DNA of 64,000 nt, from assembly GCF_000346485.2 (NCBI RefSeq), contig NZ_KQ976354.1, forward strand, positions 4,546,436 to 4,610,435, given 5' to 3'. The notes beneath the pieces are model-generated. The model had not been told where the DNA came from. It made no database searches and was given only the letters and a program-made list of their open reading frames with translations. The DNA comes from Scytonema hofmannii PCC 7110. GTDB lineage: Bacteria; Cyanobacteriota; Cyanobacteriia; Cyanobacteriales; Nostocaceae. Below, piece by piece: positions 23,756 to 33,674 of this stretch. Position 1 is the first letter of the stretch. The number at the start of each line of letters is the position of its first letter. The position numbers and the translations under genes are program-made.

Positions 23756-26700
23756 ATGAAAAACGTTGCTATCAACGTAAAACTTGGGCTGGACACTGCT
23801 GAATTCAGCCGCAAAATTGAGGGGATGGGAAGTAGTTTTAAACCTTTAGAAGTTCCCGTTCGCCTCAAGTCTTTGGGGTTGGATGCGGGTTTCGCCAACG
23901 TGAGGGTTAAAGCCGATCTAGACCCCAATACCCTCACTCCTTCACTCACTGCCAGCCTAAAAACCGCCTTTGGTACGGTCACCGCCAAGCTAGGTGATGA
24001 TATTGGTACATCAGTTAGTAAAGCAGTCAAAGAACTCAAGCCTTCGACTTTTGGTAATTTAATCTCATCAATTACCGCACCGTTCCGACAAGTTGCAACG
24101 GGAGCGCTTGAGGGTGTCGGTTTACAACTATCCGCAAAGTTGGGACAAGGTCTTGCCAAGGGTCTCGAACAAAAATTATCCCCCACAATTGGCAGCTTTG
24201 ATTTACTAGGTGAGGCACTTTTAACAAAAAAAATAGCGCCTTTATTTAATGAATTAAATAAATCTGTTGAGATTAAAAAACTCTTTAATTTAGATGAATC
24301 TGCTGAGATTGGAAAAATCTTTAATTCTGCTGTTAAAGAAATTCTTGACGAAAATGATGTCATTATTGCTAGAAATGCTCAAATTTATCAAGATAGAACC
24401 CAGGCTATCAAGCAAAAAAAATCGGCTATCAAGGCAGTCGGTCAAGACTTGTCAGATGCAGTTGCTGATAGTGCCAGTGAATCAGTAAAAGCCACTGAAA
24501 ACGAAAAAGTCCTAAAGAGGGATCTGAGAAATCTCAGGCAAGAGATTTCTCAAAATGAAACAAAAACCAAGCAATTAAAACAGCAAAGAGAAGAGGTGAT
24601 AGCAAAGGCTCTTGACGCCACATCCTTGCAGTTTAGCGATGCCGTCACTCAAGAGCAAGCTGTCCTGAAAAATGCTAAAATCAATAAAGCTAAAAATTTA
24701 GACATAGCAAAACGTGCGCGATCGCAAGGAGATTTTGAAAAAGAAAAAGAACATTTGGCGAGAGCTTCACGTGATGAGATGCGAATCAAGCAGTACGTTG
24801 GCAATATTACGAATTTAACCGGAGAGGAACTGCTAGATAGACCCAGGAAAAGATTGCCGCCAAAACAGCGAGAACAGATTCGGTTGGACTCTCAATCTCA
24901 AGAAATGCGCCTTGAAACCGAAATTGGAGAGTTAGGGCGATATTCCAGAGCACAGAGAAAGCAGTTGTCTTCTTTAGAAAATCAGGTTGGTAAAGCTAAA
25001 AATAGGGGCAAGGATAGAATATTAGCTGCATTAAAAACACTAGAAGGCTTGGGAGTTAACGTAAAAGAAGTTTTATTTTACGACACGCAAATAGATACTT
25101 TAACAGATAAATTGAGTGCAAGCACCACTGAGTTAAATCAACAGATCCAGCAGCAACAGCATGAAATTAAAACTGCTAGAAAAAATATAGTTAAGTTAAA
25201 GCAGAAAGCGCGAGAGGGTTTGGAACAAAGCAATAAACCGTTAGCTCAAAAAGCACTTAGTTTAATTCAAGCAAACAAAAATGTAGTCGTTACAGCTAAA
25301 GAAAATATAAAATTATTAGAGAAAGAAAAAAAAGCGCGTCAGTCCACTACGGCTGATAGCATTGCGGATAGCAATCAAGAAATCATAAAAGAAAGTGCAA
25401 GAGTCGTTGCGGCAACTTCTGCAAGCAATAAATCCTTAGAAGTCATTGAACTAGAAATACTTACAAAGTCACAAGATAACCTGAGAAATGTAAAGCAGTC
25501 TGTTGATGTCAATTTAGCAGAAATTAAAAACTTACAGAAAGCTTCCGAGAAAACCTCACCTCTCTATACTGAGCTAGATAGCTCAAAAATTAACGAATTA
25601 AAAGATAGAAGAAATGAGTTAAAAGCCAAAATAGAGCAAAATCAAAAACTTTTAACTTCTCAGCCACTAGCAGGCGAACAATACACAACTATTAACAATT
25701 CGATTAGTGAAGATTTAGAAGAAGTTGGCAAACTTGACGAACAATTAAAATCCGTAGATTTAGCTCAACAAATTCAGGAAGCTAAGCTAAGACGAGAAAA
25801 ACTTAAAAGAATTATACTTAAAGCTCAAGCTAGGGAGTCGCTTTCTAAAGTAAAGGGAGACTACAAACAGTCAGCTAGATTCTCAAATTTAGTTGATACT
25901 TTGCAAGCTCAGCTACAGGAGACGGAAGCAATTATTAAAAAAGCTACCTCATCCGATCAATACGACGCGTTTTTAAACGAATCAATTAAATCCGCTCAAG
26001 CTAGAAAGCAAAGGGTAGAGAAAAGTGTTGCCCAGCAAAGTCAACGAAACGCTTCTAGAATTGCGGAGTTAAAGTCTAGCGCTTTTAATGCGCCACAGCA
26101 GTTGACGACAAAAGCAGAAACTCAAGCTCAAGTTGCTCATTCCGACAAAGCGAAGGAGATTTACGAGCGTATAGGAGCGCGGGTTTTAAAAACTTCTGAG
26201 AGCTTGTCGGGGACTAAAATAACAGGCAAGTTACCCCCTCTAATTCCTGACGACTTAAAAGCTGGTTCTTATGGCAGTTACACCCCCGATGAAAACTCCA
26301 TTAGGGTCAGTAAAGAAGTTTACGGTGCTTTACGAAAAGGAGACCTTACTCATGAAATTACTGAGGCTCTGGTACACGAGTTGAGGCACGCGCTTCAGTT
26401 CGGTCTTGGGGAAAGTCCCGAAGGTACCGCTATCAAAAATTTAATAGAACCCACCACGCAAGAGCAAGATCGTTTATCAGATAGAATTAAGAATTCAGTT
26501 GCCAATTCTGGCGCTTCAGATGAGAGAAAAGGGCAAATACTGGCTTTAGAAAAAGACGCTTATACTTTTGCCGATCGCTACACTCAAGAGATATATAATC
26601 ACGTTCGTGGTATTTCCGAGCCTCAAAATATAAAATCTTTAAAAGGCAAGTTTACTGAGAAGCAAAAGGAGTTTAAAGTTGCATACCGTCAAGCTCAAGA

Positions 26701-29700
26701 ACAGTTAGAGGAAAGTTTAACAGCAGAAAACAAAGCAGCTTTAGAGCAGTTAACTAAAGTCCAACTAAAAGCAATTGCTAAATCATCAGGCGTTAAAGGT
26801 TACTCCCAAGAAAATATTGCCGATCTTAGAGAACTATTATTAAAAAAAGTTAAAGCTGAAGAACTATCATTTAAAATTCCAACTTTCTCAAAAGTCGATC
26901 CAAAAGTACAGCAAGACGTTGCGGAACTACTGCAATTTGCACCCAATGAATTAAAGCAAAACGTTAGAGAACTATCGCAATACCTCAGCCAAACCACAAA
27001 GCAAGCTGGTAAAACGGGGGATGTTCAAGCCTTAAGACAGGTACTAGACGGCATATCGGATGCAAGAAAAATTTATGCTTCAGCTTTAGCGCAGGATTTG
27101 GACAAGGAGACACGCGGTTTACTCCAAGCTGCGATCGCGACTTTGGGCAAGCAACGAATAGCCGCTCAAAACAGGCTTACTCCCTTAAGTGCTCAAGAAC
27201 TAAATCCAACAGCAACACAACTAGGCGCTCAACCTCAATCTCAACAAATTACGCTGTATGGATTTAGAAACAACTCTATAGATCGCGAACTAAAAACCCT
27301 ACGCCAGCGCCTCCAGCAACGCTCCTCAGTTATTAAAGGTCAAGCTGCACCAAATTTCAATGAAGTCAACAATTTAATCAACCGCGTCACCAATGCTGCC
27401 AAGGACGTTGATGCGGGCATTGATAACTTAATTCGCCAAGTCAACCAACAAGTCTCCCAGCAATTGATCGGTACTGACACTGCACTGAAACGGTTAGCTG
27501 CTATTGCCAAGCTCGCTGAAACCAGACAAAAGCAACGAGCACAACTAATTACCAAAAACGCCGAGGAAGCTTTTAAACGTTCTCAGCAAGCCCTCAAAGA
27601 GCTAGAAACTCAAACCAACCAACGAGTTGCTGAAATTGAAGCAAGGGGTAGGTATAAAGAACAACAGCGCTCGTCACAGATGCGGGAACGCCTTAACCGT
27701 TACGGTATTGAGCAAACTGCACCAGTGGACATCGTTGAACAAGCTCCTCAGCGTCAACCGTTTAGCGTTGCTAAATTCGCCAACAGAGTCAGATCTGAAT
27801 TCCAAGAATTTAGGGTATCTGGAGCCAAGAAGCAAGCGGAGGCGCTCGGTCAACAGGCAAAAGCTATTCTCGTAGATCTAGATTCTCAAATTGCAATTGG
27901 CAAGGCATCGGCGGCTGAAGCCAAAGTAGTACAAAAAGCGATCGCGGAGAACGAGAAGCACCTTGTGCAAATCCTCAACACTATCAAGCGAGCCAAAGCA
28001 GGCAAGGAACCCGCACTCACCCCCGGAGATTTACAAAGATTATCGGGTCAAGCGGGTCAACTGGGGCAAATAGTTGATGCTGACAAAACACGGTTAGCGG
28101 AACTCGCGCCGCAAGTGGAAAAAGGGAAGCGACTGCAGCCAGTTGCCCAACAGTTAAAAGCGTCAAGTGAAGGCGCTGCGGGCATCGCGGGACAGAAAAA
28201 TCTTAGCAAGAAAGATGTTGAAAACCTTACTGAATTCAATTTTCAGACTCGCGAAACTCTCAAACTTTTGGGTCAAAATCCTAAGAATAATTTCTTTGGC
28301 GATCTGAGCTTGGGAATGCCCAAACTAGCCAAGCAAGCTTTTGAATTAGTGAAAGGGTTTTTGGCGTTTCAAGGGCTTAGTTTTATAACTCAACAGCTGC
28401 AACAAGTCGCAGTTCAGGCGTACCAAACTTCTAAAAGATTCGAGGCTTTACAAAAATCACTGCAATTTACCAGTGGCAGTGAATTTGAAGGAGCTAAAAA
28501 TTTAGAATTCATTCGCAAAGAAGTAGACCGCTTGTCAGCGCCATTAGAAACCTCAGTTAAAGGCTTCACTGGATTGGCGGCAGCAGCACGGGGAACGTCT
28601 ATAGAGGGAGCTGGGGTCAGAAAAATATTCACTGCTATCACCCAAGCGTCTCGCGTTTACAACCTCACTGCCGAGCAAACCGAAGGTGCTTTATTGGCAG
28701 TACAGCAAATGATTAGCAAAGGTTCTGTCCAAGCTGAAGAGCTGCGCTGTTACGATCGCCACACCGAGGTTTTAACTTGTAGGGGATGGGTTCGATGGGA
28801 TGAGATATCTAAAGAAGATTCATTTGCTAGTAAAAATTTAGAAACTGGGGAAATTGAGTACCAACAACCAATTCGGACTGTGAGATATCGATATAAGGGA
28901 TTGATGCTTCGCGTCAATTCAAATCATATTGACTTATTGGTAACTCCCGACCACCGAATGGTTGTGAGAACTGCTAAAGACCAAAAGTTTGAAATAGTTA
29001 AAGCTAGAAATTTAGTAAAAACCGAATCGTATTTTTATTCAACTGGTTTCGATACCGATGAAGAAGCGCTGGTCGATTCGTCAAATTTAGAGTGGGTTGA
29101 ATTTGATGATGAAGTATTCTGCATGGAGGTTCCGTTTACCACGCTTTATGTTCGCAGAGCCGGAAAGCCATGCTGGAGCGGGAATTCACAATTTGGTGAG
29201 CGTATCCCTGGCGCAGTTCAAGTGTTTGCGAGAGGAATCGGAGTTTCAACCGCAGAACTCAATAAGATGCTGGAAGGGGGCAAGGTAGGCTTGGACGACC
29301 TACTCAAGGCGATGGATCAGCTTTACAAAGAAACTGCTGATGGTGTCGTTGGCGCTGTTGGAACCAGTGCCGCAGCCGAACAACGCTTGGCGAATTCTTT
29401 CGCTAATTTGAACAAAAGCATTGGTGACGCACTACAACCAGCCGCGATCGCAATCTTTAATACCCTCTCCACTTCACTAGACTTCGCTCAAAAGAATGCA
29501 ACCCTCGCCAAAGCCGCTTTCGCGACACTGGCGTTGAGCTTGACCATCGCTATGTTGCCCAGCGTCATCGCTCTTGGCGCAGCTCTCACGACATTCGCCA
29601 CTGTAACTTTACCTGCGGTTACCGCAGCGACACTCGCGGCAGTTGCTGCCAATCCATTTCTTATCGCTTCGCTAGTGGCTTTAGCAGCAACTTTTGTGCT

Positions 29701-32700
29701 TGCTGAGGAAGGAGCAAAAGCTTTGTCCCAGGCTATCACAGGGATATCCGAGGCACAGATCAAGCAAGCGGACGCTGATGCTTCACTCGATTTTAAATAC
29801 AACGCATCACTCAAGCAACTTCAGCAACAAATTCCACTCACAAAAGAGCAAGTTGACGAACTGACAAAGGGACTTGACGACCAAGCAAAACGTGGTGTAA
29901 CTGCCGCCAGTACCGCCGAAGTACTCAAAAACCAATTACTGAAACTACAGACTCAAGCAGAAGCTACAGCCAAAGCTCAAGCCGAACTCAATAAATCGGT
30001 CGCTGATAGTGCGATCGCATTTAAAAAAGCTAAAGGTGAGGCAGAACTCAAAAAACTGGGCAAGGAATTATCACTTGCTCAAGCCCGTGCTCGTGGCAGC
30101 ATTGGTGAAGATGCGGGCAAGGATAAAGAATATGAAATAGAACAGACAAGTAACTTGGAACTCTCTTCACTTTATGCAAATAGAATTGCAATTATTAAAA
30201 GCCATTTGGCTGAGTCAGAACGACTACAAAAACTGGGCAGAAAGGGGTTAGAAGCTAAGCAAGAAAAAGAGTATCGTGACGATTTGCTATCAACTCAAAA
30301 AGAGTACGACCAAGCGCAAATTAGTTTAAATAAAACCGAAGACGAGCGCAAAAAAGTTATTAGAGAACGACGTTTAAAAGATTTTGAAGAATCTGAGTCA
30401 ATCCTTGACTCTCAACGCAAACAGGGACTAATCAACGAGCAGCAAGCTATTGAAAAAAGACTCGCGATCGCAACCCAAAAAACAGATGAAGAATTGCGGA
30501 TGATTCAAGATAGGCGCTCAAAATTAAATCCAAATGACAAAGAGGGACTGGAAGCTTTGGCAGTTGAAGAAGCAGCAGTATACGCCAAACTCGCCGATGC
30601 GCGTAAAGCGAGGTACGACGGGCAGTTTAGCCAGGTGAAAGATGCGACAGATCGCGCCAACGCCTATCTTGAAGCCCAACGGAAGCGCGGACTAACCAGC
30701 GAACAAGAAGCAGCAGTGCAGTCAGTCGCGATCGCAACTCAATCAGCCAATGCCCAGCAAATGCTTGTCAAGCAGCGACTTGCGGAAGTTCCCAAAACCG
30801 ACACCACCACTCGCGACCAACTGTTAGTACAGGAGCAACAAGCGTTGGCTTCAGTAAGTGACGCTCAAAAATCCGCATTTGACTCGCAGATTAACGCAAC
30901 TAAAGCCCACGGCGATCGCCTTCGTACTATTGCCCAAGCCAACCGCGATCGGGGACTGACTGACGAGAGGGAAACGGCGAACGCATTGGCACAAGCGCAA
31001 ATAACCCAAGCCCAGCAAGAATTAGATTTAATACAGCAAAGGCGCTCTCAGTTAAATGCTGCGGATAAAGCGGGATTGGAGCAATTACAAGCACAAGAAA
31101 GTGAGGCGTTAGCCAGTATCACTAAGGCTCAAAAGCAGGCGTTTGATTCTCAGTTGGGTGATATCAAGGCTGATTCTGAAAAACGGTTGGCAATATTGGT
31201 GGGCGATCGCGCTCGCGGATTGATAACTGAATCCCAGTTCAACGAACAGCAGTACCAGGAGAAGGAAGCAGCACTTGATGAAGAATTAGCACTGGTCGAG
31301 CAACGGCGCTCTCAAATAGCGGCGACTGACATTGAGGGACAATTAGAAGTTGAGGCGAAGGAAGCTGAAATTTATCAGCGTCGAATTGATAATCAAAAAG
31401 CTTTCTTGGACGCTCAACTGCATCAGTTGGAGCGGGAACAACAAAAAGCTAGGGATGCTGTTACCCAATCGGCTACCGAGAGGGAAATTGAGCTACAAAA
31501 ACTCATCAACGCCCGCGTTCTCAATGAAGAAGAAGCGCGAGTGGCAACTACCAACCTCGCCCGCAAAGGGATTGAAGATGATATCAGGCTGGAAGAAAAA
31601 AAGTTAGCTAGACTTCTTGCCCTACCGAAGTACGATGACCCAGTAGCGGAGGATGAACGTCAAGCCAAAATCCGCGCTTCTAAACTCCAAACATCAAAGC
31701 TACAGTTACAACTGCTGCAGAATGAAAAGCAACAGCAAGAGGCGGTATACGCAGCTTATGCAAAATCGGTAGAGCGCATCACCCAAGCCATCACTAACCG
31801 CGCTACGGCTACAACTCAGGCTCTTGATAAAGAATTACTGTTAAATTCAGCACTGGAAAAATCGCTCAATCGCCAGAATCAGTTATTGGAAGCCAAGAAG
31901 GGGCTGTACACTGCTCTCAACAACTACATTCAATCTGAATTCCAAATCCTAGAGGATACCGCTAAAAACGATCGCGAAAAGAAAGTTGTCAAAGAAACAG
32001 CCGCACAAGCCAAATTGGACGCGGCTAGACAGCAAGTAGAGTTAGATCGCCAATCCCTCGAGCTGCAAATTCAACAAAACGAACAGGCGCAACTGAGGCT
32101 GGAAATTGAAAACCAAATTGCCCAGGTAAGAAATCAGGCTGAAATAGCCAAGGCAGAAGCAAAGATAGCTACAGTTGCGAGAACCCCGAACGCAACTCCA
32201 GAAGATAAAATAGCCGCACAACTGGAACTGGATGCTGCATTAATGGAACGCGAGGGGCTTCTGATGAATGAATCAATGCTCGCTCAAGGACGTGCTACCA
32301 ATGACCGAGTTAATCAAATGAAAAGGAATACTCTTGAGTACGAGGCGGGGGCGCAAATCTCCCGTGTTGAGTATGAAAAAGCGAACGCCATAGCCAATCC
32401 TAGAGAACGAAGGAAAGCACTCAGGGAGTTAAACAAGCGTGCGAGAATGCGGGTTACTGGTACTGACGGTAGCGATTACATCTCTCGTCTTAAGGACTAC
32501 AATGCCGCAACTCGTGGTGAAGCTCAAACACCCCTACAAGCTTACATGGCGTCGGAAGTTGGTCGCAGGGTTAACCCTCAACTGCCAACGACACAGCTAA
32601 TTGCAAGCACTCCCGTTTTCAGTAAGGCGGTTAGTGACTTTGGGACAGCTGTAGGAGAATTGACCAAACTCATCAAAGAAAAACTGAGTACGCCCGCGAC

Positions 32701-32830
32701 CGTATCAGTCACCAGTCCAATCAACAACTACTTTAACAATCAAAACCAGCAGGGGGCGGCGGGTCAAGTCACCCAGCAAATTCGCCAGAGTTTGAGGGAT
32801 TTGGGGTTAGAGTTGCAAAGAGCGATTTAG
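23756..32830 (+). CDS. Giant phage tail tape-measure protein with mini-intein, 3024 aa
   Basis: The length, long coiled coils and Ala/Gln/Lys-rich composition are those of tape-measure proteins, which set tail length. The conserved tape-measure segment (residues about 1560-1870) reads EGALLAVQQMISKGSVQAEE, then, after the intein, QFGERIPGAVQVFARG. A hydrophobic region (residues about 1900-1975, e.g. TLALSLTIAMLPSVIALG) follows. Residues 874-878 read HELRH, an HExxH metalloprotease-like site in the N-terminal half. A SAP-like segment (LTKVQLKAIAKSSGVKGYS) lies near 1000. From about 2215 to 2600 there are four or five tandem ~90-residue units ending ...QRRSQ. It is the only core morphogenesis gene on the plus strand and is bracketed by inverted pspA repeats. 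Spliced length is 2878 residues. Confidence 0.85.
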   Translation: MKNVAINVKLGLDTAEFSRKIEGMGSSFKPLEVPVRLKSLGLDAGFANVRVKADLDPNTLTPSLTASLKTAFGTVTAKLGDDIGTSVSKAVKELKPSTFGNLISSITAPFRQVATGALEGVGLQLSAKLGQGLAKGLEQKLSPTIGSFDLLGEALLTKKIAPLFNELNKSVEIKKLFNLDESAEIGKIFNSAVKEILDENDVIIARNAQIYQDRTQAIKQKKSAIKAVGQDLSDAVADSASESVKATENEKVLKRDLRNLRQEISQNETKTKQLKQQREEVIAKALDATSLQFSDAVTQEQAVLKNAKINKAKNLDIAKRARSQGDFEKEKEHLARASRDEMRIKQYVGNITNLTGEELLDRPRKRLPPKQREQIRLDSQSQEMRLETEIGELGRYSRAQRKQLSSLENQVGKAKNRGKDRILAALKTLEGLGVNVKEVLFYDTQIDTLTDKLSASTTELNQQIQQQQHEIKTARKNIVKLKQKAREGLEQSNKPLAQKALSLIQANKNVVVTAKENIKLLEKEKKARQSTTADSIADSNQEIIKESARVVAATSASNKSLEVIELEILTKSQDNLRNVKQSVDVNLAEIKNLQKASEKTSPLYTELDSSKINELKDRRNELKAKIEQNQKLLTSQPLAGEQYTTINNSISEDLEEVGKLDEQLKSVDLAQQIQEAKLRREKLKRIILKAQARESLSKVKGDYKQSARFSNLVDTLQAQLQETEAIIKKATSSDQYDAFLNESIKSAQARKQRVEKSVAQQSQRNASRIAELKSSAFNAPQQLTTKAETQAQVAHSDKAKEIYERIGARVLKTSESLSGTKITGKLPPLIPDDLKAGSYGSYTPDENSIRVSKEVYGALRKGDLTHEITEALVHELRHALQFGLGESPEGTAIKNLIEPTTQEQDRLSDRIKNSVANSGASDERKGQILALEKDAYTFADRYTQEIYNHVRGISEPQNIKSLKGKFTEKQKEFKVAYRQAQEQLEESLTAENKAALEQLTKVQLKAIAKSSGVKGYSQENIADLRELLLKKVKAEELSFKIPTFSKVDPKVQQDVAELLQFAPNELKQNVRELSQYLSQTTKQAGKTGDVQALRQVLDGISDARKIYASALAQDLDKETRGLLQAAIATLGKQRIAAQNRLTPLSAQELNPTATQLGAQPQSQQITLYGFRNNSIDRELKTLRQRLQQRSSVIKGQAAPNFNEVNNLINRVTNAAKDVDAGIDNLIRQVNQQVSQQLIGTDTALKRLAAIAKLAETRQKQRAQLITKNAEEAFKRSQQALKELETQTNQRVAEIEARGRYKEQQRSSQMRERLNRYGIEQTAPVDIVEQAPQRQPFSVAKFANRVRSEFQEFRVSGAKKQAEALGQQAKAILVDLDSQIAIGKASAAEAKVVQKAIAENEKHLVQILNTIKRAKAGKEPALTPGDLQRLSGQAGQLGQIVDADKTRLAELAPQVEKGKRLQPVAQQLKASSEGAAGIAGQKNLSKKDVENLTEFNFQTRETLKLLGQNPKNNFFGDLSLGMPKLAKQAFELVKGFLAFQGLSFITQQLQQVAVQAYQTSKRFEALQKSLQFTSGSEFEGAKNLEFIRKEVDRLSAPLETSVKGFTGLAAAARGTSIEGAGVRKIFTAITQASRVYNLTAEQTEGALLAVQQMISKGSVQAEELRCYDRHTEVLTCRGWVRWDEISKEDSFASKNLETGEIEYQQPIRTVRYRYKGLMLRVNSNHIDLLVTPDHRMVVRTAKDQKFEIVKARNLVKTESYFYSTGFDTDEEALVDSSNLEWVEFDDEVFCMEVPFTTLYVRRAGKPCWSGNSQFGERIPGAVQVFARGIGVSTAELNKMLEGGKVGLDDLLKAMDQLYKETADGVVGAVGTSAAAEQRLANSFANLNKSIGDALQPAAIAIFNTLSTSLDFAQKNATLAKAAFATLALSLTIAMLPSVIALGAALTTFATVTLPAVTAATLAAVAANPFLIASLVALAATFVLAEEGAKALSQAITGISEAQIKQADADASLDFKYNASLKQLQQQIPLTKEQVDELTKGLDDQAKRGVTAASTAEVLKNQLLKLQTQAEATAKAQAELNKSVADSAIAFKKAKGEAELKKLGKELSLAQARARGSIGEDAGKDKEYEIEQTSNLELSSLYANRIAIIKSHLAESERLQKLGRKGLEAKQEKEYRDDLLSTQKEYDQAQISLNKTEDERKKVIRERRLKDFEESESILDSQRKQGLINEQQAIEKRLAIATQKTDEELRMIQDRRSKLNPNDKEGLEALAVEEAAVYAKLADARKARYDGQFSQVKDATDRANAYLEAQRKRGLTSEQEAAVQSVAIATQSANAQQMLVKQRLAEVPKTDTTTRDQLLVQEQQALASVSDAQKSAFDSQINATKAHGDRLRTIAQANRDRGLTDERETANALAQAQITQAQQELDLIQQRRSQLNAADKAGLEQLQAQESEALASITKAQKQAFDSQLGDIKADSEKRLAILVGDRARGLITESQFNEQQYQEKEAALDEELALVEQRRSQIAATDIEGQLEVEAKEAEIYQRRIDNQKAFLDAQLHQLEREQQKARDAVTQSATEREIELQKLINARVLNEEEARVATTNLARKGIEDDIRLEEKKLARLLALPKYDDPVAEDERQAKIRASKLQTSKLQLQLLQNEKQQQEAVYAAYAKSVERITQAITNRATATTQALDKELLLNSALEKSLNRQNQLLEAKKGLYTALNNYIQSEFQILEDTAKNDREKKVVKETAAQAKLDAARQQVELDRQSLELQIQQNEQAQLRLEIENQIAQVRNQAEIAKAEAKIATVARTPNATPEDKIAAQLELDAALMEREGLLMNESMLAQGRATNDRVNQMKRNTLEYEAGAQISRVEYEKANAIANPRERRKALRELNKRARMRVTGTDGSDYISRLKDYNAATRGEAQTPLQAYMASEVGRRVNPQLPTTQLIASTPVFSKAVSDFGTAVGELTKLIKEKLSTPATVSVTSPINNYFNNQNQQGAAGQVTQQIRQSLRDLGLELQRAI
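28748..29185 (+). other. Mini-intein inside the tape-measure gene
   Basis: Residues 1665-1810 interrupt the tape-measure sequence. The first intein residue is Cys (CYDRHTEVLT, block A), a LVTPDHRMVV segment matches block B, and the end reads VFCMEVPFTTLYVRRAG followed by KPCWSGN (blocks F and G) with Ser as the first residue of the downstream extein. At about 146 residues it lacks a homing endonuclease domain. The penultimate His usual in block G is replaced by Gly. The extein junction EELR|SQFGERIPGA restores the conserved tape-measure motif. Confidence 0.85.
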
Positions 32831-32832
32831 TT

Positions 32833-32853
32833 ATCTGCGGAAAATCCGCAGAT
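32833..32853. repeat. Phage palindrome copy 5
   Basis: A 21-bp palindrome, with one A/T difference in the centre, that starts 2 bp after the stop of the tape-measure gene. Confidence 0.9.
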
Positions 32854-32891
32854 AGTTCGGTCTCTCGTTTTAATAGCAGATATTAGGGGCT

Positions 32892-33617
32892 ATGAAACAA
32901 TTTTTTATTGGTGCAGTTGTCACAGCGATCGCAGTAGCAATATGGCTGTGGTTGAGACAAAAAGAACGGGGTGAAAAGCGCGAACGTAAAGCACCTCCCG
33001 TACCCAACTTTACTGAAATTAACCCAAAAGGAATTCGGGTTGAGTCGCGTACCTTAGAGCGCTCAACTCGACCGAGAGAAGACCGCCAAGTTCCGAAGCC
33101 AAAGGCAACGAGCACTGACTTGCCGCGCCCAATTTCACAAGCAAAACCGGAGTTGACCGCAACATTACGAGAACTTTTAGCGGATGGGAAGTGGGAAGAA
33201 GCAGACCGAGAAACACTTGGAATTATGCTCAAAGTAGCGAATCGGGAAAAAGACGGTTGGTTGGATGTAGAGTCAATTCAAAATTTTCCCCAAAAAGACT
33301 TGCACGCCATCGATCGGCTTTGGATGGATTTTTCTGACGGTCGTTTTGGCTTTAGCGTTCAAAGGGATATATGGCAAAGTGTTGGCGGAAACCTTGAAGC
33401 TGGCGACAAAATTTACAAAGCTTTCAGCGAGAAGGTGGGTTGGCGCGTGCAGAAAGAGTGGCTGCAAGTTAATGAATTGACCTTTGACCTTTCGTCTCCA
33501 GTTGGGCATTTACCCGGTCTCGCTGTTAGGTTGGGTGGTTTAAGTTGGGGTGTTGATGGTTTTTGGTGGGAAAAGAGAAGCGCCTACGTGTTTTTGGTAT
33601 CCCAGAAAGATTGGTAA
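32892..33617 (+). CDS. GUN4-domain protein with N-terminal membrane anchor, 241 aa
   Basis: Residues 5-22 form a membrane anchor (FIGAVVTAIAVAIWLWL). A basic, Pro-rich linker follows. Residues about 95-240 match GUN4: LRELLADGKWEEADRETLGI, FPQKDLHAIDRLWMDFSDG, RFGFSVQRDIWQSVGG, then FSEKVGWRV and FDLSSPVGHLPGLAVRLGG. GUN4 domains bind porphyrins, and the stand-alone protein stimulates Mg-chelatase. Membrane-anchored GUN4-like proteins occur in cyanobacteria with unknown roles. Here the gene follows the tape measure, inside the inverted-repeat segment. A truncated second copy lies at 57153-57383. Confidence 0.75.
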   Translation: MKQFFIGAVVTAIAVAIWLWLRQKERGEKRERKAPPVPNFTEINPKGIRVESRTLERSTRPREDRQVPKPKATSTDLPRPISQAKPELTATLRELLADGKWEEADRETLGIMLKVANREKDGWLDVESIQNFPQKDLHAIDRLWMDFSDGRFGFSVQRDIWQSVGGNLEAGDKIYKAFSEKVGWRVQKEWLQVNELTFDLSSPVGHLPGLAVRLGGLSWGVDGFWWEKRSAYVFLVSQKDW

Positions 33618-33643
33618 TTGTTGGGGGTTCTAAATTTAAACCA

Positions 33644-33664
33644 TCTGCGGATTTTCCGCAGACA
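33644..33664. repeat. Phage palindrome copy 6
   Basis: ATCTGCGGATTTTCCGCAGA, 27 bp after the GUN4 stop and 10 bp beyond the stop of the convergent PspA copy 2 gene. Confidence 0.85.
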
Positions 33665-33674
33665 GCGATCGGGA

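Noticed and set aside
23756-32830. Reading the tape-measure insertion at 28748 as a separate hedgehog/HINT toxin
   Set aside because: The insertion has intein start and end residues, and the flanks rejoin to the tape-measure motif; no separate start or toxin domain is present.
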